Source: an uncultured Methanolobus sp.
GTDB taxonomy: Archaea; Halobacteriota; Methanosarcinia; Methanosarcinales; Methanosarcinaceae
Direction of reading: 5' to 3'
Assembly (NCBI RefSeq): GCF_963667555.1
Contig: NZ_OY763421.1
Location: forward strand, 124,001-188,000
DNA length: 64,000 bases
Shown here: positions 58,101 through 64,000 of the stretch, piece after piece
How the letters are laid out: each line of letters opens with the position of its first letter
Position numbering within the stretch: position 1 is the first letter of the stretch
Notes under the pieces: generated by a model
Seen by the model: only the letters and a program-made list of their open reading frames with translations
Told to the model about the DNA's origin: nothing
The model's database searches: none
Translations under genes and position numbers: made by a program

Positions 58101-58227
58101 TTTGCCAGAAGGGCAATATTCAGACCACTATTAGATCAATGTTAAAAAGAAATCTGGTGTTGTAGAATTTCTGTTTATATGAGTGACACAAACAGTGCTC
58201 TTTTTTATTTCCTCAAAAACAATTGTC

Positions 58228-58412
58228 AATCTAAAAACAAAGCAACCATCCGCCAAAGGCGGCACAGTTCAATGATTCTATGCAGAAAATAATTACAAAA
58301 ACTATTGCAGTTAGGCAAATCTATGAAATCCTTAGAAGAAATTATTCCTGGGTATTATGCAGATTTCTTTTTTGTCTTATAGGAAAGTGCCGGCTTCGCC
58401 GGACCCTTCGGG
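58228..58412 (-). repeat. Dispersed ~190-bp element, copy B (inverted relative to copy A)
   Basis: Reverse-orientation counterpart of 43499-43688, in the spacer between the histidine kinase and alaX. Ends match: AATCTAAAAACAAAG and ATCCGCC-AAAG-GGCGG at one side, GTGCCGGCTTCGCCGG and CCCTTCGGG at the other. Compensatory-looking change in one loop (UUCG versus UUUG) with the stems kept suggests the hairpins matter. Confidence 0.75.
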
Positions 58413-58535
58413 ATAATTCCAGTAATTCATGATATACGATAAATCAGTTTACAAACTTCCGTTCTGTTTTGATGTTTGTATGTCCAAAATATCAATATAA
58501 TGTCAATCCCAAAATGTAAAAATGTAGATGAGTTC

Positions 58536-59249
58536 TCACTCATCTGCAAATTTGAAATATACTCTCCTGTTGTTCTTTCCCTTATTCTCGGCTTTTATTA
58601 TTGATATGTGTGGGATGTCACCGGTATTTGCCATGTGTGTGCCTCCACACGCCTGCACATCAACATCAGGAATACTGATTATCCTTATTTCTTCAACTTC
58701 AGGAGGGAAAGCATCCTTGAGTTTGACAACTGACGGAATGCTGAAAGCTTCTTCACGTGGCATTATTTCAATGCTTACAGGGATGTTGCGGTCAATTATC
58801 TCGTTGACCTTGCTTTCATATGATGCTATCTGCTCACGGTCAAAGTCCTCAAGATTGAAATCCACGCGGGTCTTATCCTCTCCGAGCTGGTTCCCGCTTA
58901 TCATAGCGCCGGTCTCATTGTGGATTATAGCGCTTAAAATATGGCATGCTGTGTGATACTGCATAAATTTGTATCTTCGACCCCAGTCAATTATTCCTTT
59001 TACTTTATCACCTGTTTTAAGTCCGGGGTTTGAAACCTCATGACTGATGTCTCCGCCAAATTTTCCGGTAAAGATCACTTCAAACTCTGTCCCGTCTTCC
59101 CTGACAAGTTTTCCTGTATCATGCGGCTGTCCACCTGAGTTAGGATAGAATGCAGTCTGGTTCAGAACCACGAATTTATCATCCTTTATACTTTCAACGG
59201 TAGCATCAAACTCTTTCAGGTAACAATCAGTAAGGTATAGTTCTTTCAT
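58536..59249 (-). CDS. alaX: Alanyl-tRNA editing protein AlaX
   Basis: 237 residues, AlaX type that hydrolyses mischarged Ser- or Gly-tRNA(Ala). Zinc ligands: HTACH in QYHTACHILSA (~97-107) and the C-x3-H of ACGGTH (~202-207). FYPNSGGQPHDTG (~34-46) is the conserved N-terminal block. Stands alone on this strand, with copy B of the repeat element behind it. Confidence 0.93.
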   Translation of the reverse strand: MKELYLTDCYLKEFDATVESIKDDKFVVLNQTAFYPNSGGQPHDTGKLVREDGTEFEVIFTGKFGGDISHEVSNPGLKTGDKVKGIIDWGRRYKFMQYHTACHILSAIIHNETGAMISGNQLGEDKTRVDFNLEDFDREQIASYESKVNEIIDRNIPVSIEIMPREEAFSIPSVVKLKDAFPPEVEEIRIISIPDVDVQACGGTHMANTGDIPHISIIKAENKGKNNRRVYFKFADE

Positions 59250-59321
59250 GGTTACAGGTAAGGTAACTTATCTGAATTAATTTTTTGCATCGGCAGTAAT
59301 CTCTGAAAAACGAAAGGACTA

Positions 59322-59921
59322 TCAGATTACTGCAAGCCTGCCTGAATCGGTGATGTTAAATCCGTCCTCATCCGAGATATAGCCCATTTCCTTGAGTTCC
59401 CGAATGTGATTATATGCCATCCCTCTTGAAATATCTACTTTCACAGCAATTTTGCTAACTGCTTTCTCGCCCTGCTTAATATGTTCAAGGATTGCTTTTT
59501 TGGTGGGTGATATATTAAATCCAAGTATAGGAAACTCGATCATAGCATTATCTTCTTCTTTTACGTAGACAACCTTTTTGACCATTTCACTTCGTGCATA
59601 GGCTCCAAAAAGAGATCCAAATGCCTGTGGTTTCCTTCCACCCGACACATTGAGGATTACTTGATTTCCCCGATCATGTTCTTGTTCAATGACATCTGCA
59701 ACATCCTGAGCAACCATTACCGGATCATACAGCGAAGTAATCAGTTTCTGAATCTCAATAACTTTGCCAAATGTGGTTTCAAGCATCTGCTCTGCTTGAG
59801 CTTTCTTATCAACTGCTTCATCTTCTGTAATAACTATCACTTTTGAAGGTGAAAGGCGTGTTATACATACCAGTACAGGGTCGAGTGTGTAGAGTGTAGT
59901 GATGAGAGTTAAATCAGGCAT
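59322..59921 (-). CDS. csa3: CRISPR-associated CARF-winged-helix regulator Csa3
   Basis: 199 residues. CARF domain (~1-130) with TTLYTLDPVLVCITRLSP at the first strand and the ligand loop ILNVSGGRKPQAFGSLFG (~88-105); C-terminal winged helix (~135-195) with SRGMAYNHIRELKEMGYIS. Csa3 regulates adaptation and interference genes in archaea. It is divergent from cas3, sharing the 187-base regulatory spacer. AGGT lies before the ATG. Confidence 0.86.
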   Translation of the reverse strand: MPDLTLITTLYTLDPVLVCITRLSPSKVIVITEDEAVDKKAQAEQMLETTFGKVIEIQKLITSLYDPVMVAQDVADVIEQEHDRGNQVILNVSGGRKPQAFGSLFGAYARSEMVKKVVYVKEEDNAMIEFPILGFNISPTKKAILEHIKQGEKAVSKIAVKVDISRGMAYNHIRELKEMGYISDEDGFNITDSGRLAVI

Positions 59922-59928
59922 TCTTTAC

Positions 59929-60040
59929 CTGTATACAAGTAGACGTATATAGGTGTATTTGATGCTATATAGGTACATAGTGTTTTGGTAGTAATAATGT
60001 TTAATGATAAAATAGTAAAGTATATATCAAAGGTATACAG
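59929..60040. promoter_or_regulatory. Repeats in the csa3-cas3 divergent spacer
   Basis: Two direct repeats TATATAGGT start at 59946 and 59966, 20 bases apart (about two DNA turns). An outer inverted pair CTGTATAC (59929-59936) and GTATACAG (60033-60040) brackets them. TATA-like AGTATATATC (60019-60028) would serve cas3, and the first direct repeat overlaps a TATA-like box for csa3. Candidate binding sites for Csa3 or another CARF regulator. Confidence 0.5.
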
Positions 60041-60108
60041 TGTTACATTTAATACGTTAGAACTTTGCTTATTAACTTTCATTAAGTAATTGTGGGAGTG
60101 ACGTTTAA

Positions 60109-62868
60109 TTGGAGGAAATGTTTAAAAATTGGGGTAAGAGCTCATCAGTAAATGATATTTGTGACAATTTGTATCATCTCTTACCTTATCATTGTTTAGA
60201 TGTAGCTGCAACAGGCAATATCATATTGAGAAAAGACCGATTGCTTCTTCAGAAATTCAAAGAATACATTCCGTTAGATGATGAACAACTTATATCTTTG
60301 ATTTCTTTCTATCTTGCAGTTCACGATATTGGTAAATATTCAGAGGCTTTTCAAAACCTTCAGCCGGAATTATTGAAATCCCTTCGTGGTCATGACAGTA
60401 ACAAAAATTACGTGCTACGTCACGATAGTATGGGTTTCTACATGTGGAAAGCACTATGGGATCAAATATGGGATGAGAACTGGCTTTGTTTGGATAAAAC
60501 GTCTTTTGATTCTTATGATTGGAATGACTTGTTAATTCCATGGATCACTTCCACAACCGGGCATCATGGAAATCCTCCGAAAAACATGAACAATGGTCTT
60601 CCTATAAATCAAAATGATTTATTTACGGAAGAAGATATCGAGATGGCAGGTTCCTTTATAAAAGCGGCATCTGCTCTCTTACTGAAAAACGCATTTGATG
60701 GCTTTTCAAGTTCAGATGGTTACGGATATGAGTTTGAGGATATAGAAGCTACATTCAAACTTACTTCCTGGTTACTCGCAGGGATTGTGATTGTAAGTGA
60801 TTGGATAGGTTCTTCAAATGAACACTTCAAGTATTTATCTGAATCCGTTCCGCTGGATAAATATTGGAATGAGCATGCATTACCGTCAGCCGAAAAAGCG
60901 CTTGCAGATTCAGGAATTTTGCCCTCCCCAATATCTATGGTTTCTGAAATGAAAATACTGTTTCCGGAGATAGAAGTTCCCAGTCCGATGCAGGAACATG
61001 TATCTTCCTGTCCTGTTGTCAATCGTGCTCAGCTTTTCATCGTGGAGGATGCAACAGGAAGTGGAAAAACTGAATCATCTTTATGCTTAGCTCATCGTAT
61101 CATGATGCAGGGCACAGCAAACGGGATTTATTTTGGTTTGCCGACAATGGCAACATCTAATGCCATGTATGGAAGATTATCGAATCTTTATAACAACTTG
61201 TATGAACCCGATTCTTCCCCTTCTTTGGTGCTTGCACACGGTCAAAGTTATTTGTCAGATTTATTTAGCAAATCAATTGGAATTAAGAATTCTGATTATG
61301 ATGGAGGAAACGTTTCTCATGAAGATGAAACGGTTTCTGCCCAGTGTTCAGCCTGGATAGCCGACAGCCGTAAAAAAGCTTTACTTGCTGATGTAGGAGT
61401 AGGAACCATTGATCAGGCGTTAATGGGTGTCCTGCCTTCAAATCATCAATCTCTGAGATTGCTGGGCTTGTCACGTAATGTTTTGATTGTTGATGAAGTT
61501 CATGCATACGATCCCTATATGCACAGAATTCTGTGTACCCTTTTAGAGTTCCATGCATCAATGGGTGGAAGTGCAATTCTTCTCTCCGCCACACTACCGA
61601 TAAAGCATCGCAGGGAGTTGGCATCTCATTTTTGTAAAGGTTTGGGATGCTCGATAGAGGGATTTTCAAAAGAAGAATATCCTCTCCTGACACATGTTTG
61701 TGAATCCGGTTTTTCTGAGACAAAAATCGAATCTCGTGAAGGAACTGGGCGCATAGTAAATGTTGAGTTTTTCAATGATGAATCTGCAGTAATCAACAAA
61801 CTTGTATCATGTTCTGCTGAAGGGAAATGCAGTTGCTGGATACGCAATACTGTCGACGATGCAATTGAATCATACAACAGGCTTGCATCTTTACTAGGGA
61901 AAGATTCAGTAATCCTCTTCCATGCAAGATATGCAATGGGTGACCGGTTGAAGATTGAAAATGAAGTTCTCAAATCTTTCGGAAAAACAAGTGGTTCACA
62001 GGAACGCAGGGGCAAAGTACTGATTGCCACTCAGGTTGTAGAGCAATCATTAGATCTTGATTTTGATTATATGGTTACAGATCTGGCTCCAATTGATCTT
62101 GTTTTTCAGCGAGCAGGACGTTTGCAGCGTCATTGCCGCGATATTTATGGTGCTATTAGTGAGCATGAAGAAAGGGGAATTCCAGTCCTCGGAATTCTCT
62201 CACCTAAAGTGACCGGGGAAATCTCAAAAGATTGGTACTCGGATATGTTCCCAAAGGGAGCACATGTTTATCAGTCACACGGCCAGCTTTGGCTTACTGC
62301 TCATCTGCTTTCTGAACATGGAAGTTTCAAAATACCTGAAGAAAGCAGATATTTTATTGAAGGTGTTTTTGGCGAGGGCGCAAGCGAAAAGGTGCCGGAA
62401 GAACTGAAAGCTCTTGACGAAAAGGCATACGGGGAAGCAATGGCTCAAACTTCAATGGCTAACTTCAAGTCATTAAATCTGACGCAGGGTTACGTGCGTT
62501 CGGGTACTCAGTGGCTTGATGATGTTGTTACTCCGACCCGCCTTGGCGAATCGGTGAATATTCGTCTTGCAAGGTTCAAAAATGGAGTTCTTGTTCCTAT
62601 GGTGTCTTCTGAAGAACATGCATGGGATATGAGCCAGTTAAGCGTTAGTGGTGGCCGTATAAGGTATGTGGATGATTATGACAAGGAAATGAACGAATTA
62701 ATAGAAATATCTAAGGACTCGATGAAGGACAAAGGTAAATGGAGTCTATTGATTCCTATGTTTTCTGATGATGGAATCAATTGGAAGGGATCTGCAGTAA
62801 ATAAATATAATAATAAAGTCCAATTACTTTACAATTCTGAAAATGGTCTTAGCATAAGTAAAGAATAA
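60109..62868 (+). CDS. cas3: Cas3 nuclease-helicase (type I-E)
   Basis: 919 residues with fused HD nuclease and SF2 helicase. HD pair in LAVHDIGKYSEAF (~70-82) and later TGHHGNPP histidines; Walker A ATGSGKTES (~315), DEVHAYD (~460), SATLP and the motif VI QRAGRLQR in RecA2. Cas3 nicks and degrades target DNA once the Cascade complex is bound. TTG at 60109 is kept because GGAGTGA lies seven bases upstream; ATG at 60118 is the alternative but GGAGG would be only two bases from it. Upstream of the cse1 gene. Confidence 0.95.
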   Translation: MEEMFKNWGKSSSVNDICDNLYHLLPYHCLDVAATGNIILRKDRLLLQKFKEYIPLDDEQLISLISFYLAVHDIGKYSEAFQNLQPELLKSLRGHDSNKNYVLRHDSMGFYMWKALWDQIWDENWLCLDKTSFDSYDWNDLLIPWITSTTGHHGNPPKNMNNGLPINQNDLFTEEDIEMAGSFIKAASALLLKNAFDGFSSSDGYGYEFEDIEATFKLTSWLLAGIVIVSDWIGSSNEHFKYLSESVPLDKYWNEHALPSAEKALADSGILPSPISMVSEMKILFPEIEVPSPMQEHVSSCPVVNRAQLFIVEDATGSGKTESSLCLAHRIMMQGTANGIYFGLPTMATSNAMYGRLSNLYNNLYEPDSSPSLVLAHGQSYLSDLFSKSIGIKNSDYDGGNVSHEDETVSAQCSAWIADSRKKALLADVGVGTIDQALMGVLPSNHQSLRLLGLSRNVLIVDEVHAYDPYMHRILCTLLEFHASMGGSAILLSATLPIKHRRELASHFCKGLGCSIEGFSKEEYPLLTHVCESGFSETKIESREGTGRIVNVEFFNDESAVINKLVSCSAEGKCSCWIRNTVDDAIESYNRLASLLGKDSVILFHARYAMGDRLKIENEVLKSFGKTSGSQERRGKVLIATQVVEQSLDLDFDYMVTDLAPIDLVFQRAGRLQRHCRDIYGAISEHEERGIPVLGILSPKVTGEISKDWYSDMFPKGAHVYQSHGQLWLTAHLLSEHGSFKIPEESRYFIEGVFGEGASEKVPEELKALDEKAYGEAMAQTSMANFKSLNLTQGYVRSGTQWLDDVVTPTRLGESVNIRLARFKNGVLVPMVSSEEHAWDMSQLSVSGGRIRYVDDYDKEMNELIEISKDSMKDKGKWSLLIPMFSDDGINWKGSAVNKYNNKVQLLYNSENGLSISKE

Positions 62869-62892
62869 GCTGGTGATAACACGGTTTTTAAC

Positions 62893-64000
62893 TTGATTAA
62901 TGAAAAGTGGATATGGGTAAACAGACAGGATGGCAAGAAAGAACAGATAGCTCCCTGGGAGATTACTGATGAACTAGATTCAAATCCGATTATTTCACTG
63001 GCTTCACCACGTCCGGACTTTAATGGCTCTCTGATTCAGTTCCTTATTGGTCTGGTACAAACAACAATGTCTCCAAGAAATGAAAGGGATTGGAGAAAAT
63101 ATTTCATAAATCCTCCAAAACCAGATGAGTTGCATGTTATGTTTGGGGAAGTATCTGATGCTTTCAATCTAGATGGGGAAAATGAACGTTTTATGCAGGA
63201 TTATGAACATTTTGAGGATATTGAAAAATGCAAAGAAGTTGATATTAGCCAGTTGTTGATTGATGTGCCAGGAGGAAAAACAATTGAAGATAACACAGAT
63301 CATTTCATAAAAAGAAATACGGTGTCAAAAATGTGTTTTTCTTGTTGTGCAGTTGCATTATTTACTTTGCAAACCAACGCCCCTCAGGGAGGTAGAGGTT
63401 ATCTAACTTCACTCAGAGGTGGAGGCCCTCTGACTACAGTTATATTGGGAGATAATTTGTGGCAAACTATATGGTTAAACATTATTCCAGAAGTGAATTT
63501 CGAAAATTTGGGTGACATTTCGAAAAGTAGCATCAATGAAATATTCCCGTGGATGGGATTTACTCGTACTACTGGAAATAAGGAAATGGAAACATCTTCA
63601 ATGGATGTAAATCCCAAACAAATGTATTGGGGAATGCCACGAAGAAAACGAGTTGATTTTAAGACTACTAAAAAAGGTTTTTGTGATGTTTGCGGATGTA
63701 AAAGCGATCAACTCGTTGTATCTTATTTTAGAAAAACATATGGCAATGATTATAATGGCACATGGTGCCATGTTTTAACGCCCTATTACCTAGATGGTGC
63801 CGAATTGATACCAAAGCATTTAGGGAAAGAAGGTGTTCTTTATAGGCACTGGTTGGGCTTGGTGCAAAATGATTCTGAAAATGGAGGAATTGTTTCTAAA
63901 GTTGTAGATAGACTTTGGACAAAGCAAAATGACATTTTGGATTTTAACATACTCAAAAGTTCTCCACGCCTATGGGCTTTTGGTTATGACTTTGATAAAA
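62893..64000 (+). CDS. cse1: Cse1/CasA (Cas8e), type I-E Cascade large subunit, 3' end cut off
   Basis: About 369 codons are visible; the gene continues past the right edge. The start (INEKWIWVNRQDGK) matches the LLIDNWIPV opening of E. coli CasA; SLRGGGPLTTV (~180) matches the LRGGTPVTT loop, and a zinc site begins CDVCGC (~262-267). Cse1 recognises the PAM and recruits Cas3. The frame is open from the cas3 stop, and no ATG or GTG exists near the homologous start, so TTG at 62893 is inferred, with GGTGAT 15 bases upstream. Confidence 0.9.
   Translation, partial: MINEKWIWVNRQDGKKEQIAPWEITDELDSNPIISLASPRPDFNGSLIQFLIGLVQTTMSPRNERDWRKYFINPPKPDELHVMFGEVSDAFNLDGENERFMQDYEHFEDIEKCKEVDISQLLIDVPGGKTIEDNTDHFIKRNTVSKMCFSCCAVALFTLQTNAPQGGRGYLTSLRGGGPLTTVILGDNLWQTIWLNIIPEVNFENLGDISKSSINEIFPWMGFTRTTGNKEMETSSMDVNPKQMYWGMPRRKRVDFKTTKKGFCDVCGCKSDQLVVSYFRKTYGNDYNGTWCHVLTPYYLDGAELIPKHLGKEGVLYRHWLGLVQNDSENGGIVSKVVDRLWTKQNDILDFNILKSSPRLWAFGYDFDK

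Noticed and set aside
60000..64000. CRISPR array near the cas genes
   Set aside because: No regularly spaced repeats were found anywhere in the window; the array is presumably beyond the right edge.

Overview
The window comes from a methanogenic euryarchaeon of the Methanosarcinales, most likely a Methanolobus/Methanococcoides-type methylotroph (genus is inference). Support: archaeal TFB, Gar1, RpoN and RpoK, archaeal-type ribosomal protein genes, an archaeal mevalonate-pathway cluster with isopentenyl phosphate kinase, an intron-containing tRNA-Pro, Shine-Dalgarno motifs of the GGTGAT type, and AT-rich spacers with TATA-like boxes.

Layout. (1) 1-13.65 kb: a minus-strand defence locus resembling BREX type 3. 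It holds an XPB-like helicase, BrxF, a large BrxC-like ATPase, a DUF1016 nuclease, a Zn-ribbon DNA methylase, a HEPN-like protein, a scar that looks like a lost SNF2 helicase, a DUF3644 HEPN-like protein and an edge-truncated AAA ATPase. No PglZ or BrxA is seen, but they could lie left of the edge. (2) 14-36.7 kb: an accessory island of sensors and nucleases. It includes two CARF-HTH regulators and a tight operon CARF-like / PIN-like / HAD / beta-CASP metallo-hydrolase, which is the best candidate here for an undescribed system. It also has an XPD helicase, an HhH-glycosylase-like protein, an SbcCD-like YhaN/YhaO pair, a Hel308 paralogue with all its ATPase motifs destroyed, and several unknown proteins. 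It ends at a tRNA-Leu 3' fragment beside an intact tRNA-Thr. (3) 37-58 kb: core genome. trm5-lysE, tfb, gar1 and ppdK; then the isoprenoid/ribosomal block (idsA, RNase J, fni, ipk, mvk, MEMO, rps2, rpoK, tRNA-Pro, rpoN, rps9, rpl13, rpl18e); then serA and a sensor histidine kinase. (4) 58.5-64 kb: alaX, then a divergent csa3 / cas3-cse1 start of a type I-E CRISPR-Cas locus that runs off the right edge. No CRISPR array lies in the window.

How the parts fit. The mevalonate kinase, phosphate kinase, isomerase and prenyl synthase genes form one colinear group feeding archaeal lipid synthesis. The defence modules share a theme: nucleotide-sensing CARF-type domains (four proteins), RNases (HEPN, PIN, beta-CASP) and DNA-directed helicases and nucleases. 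A roughly 190-bp non-coding element with GC-rich terminal hairpins occurs twice in opposite orientation, at 43.5 kb and 58.3 kb. Functions are inferred from motifs read by eye; no database search was possible.
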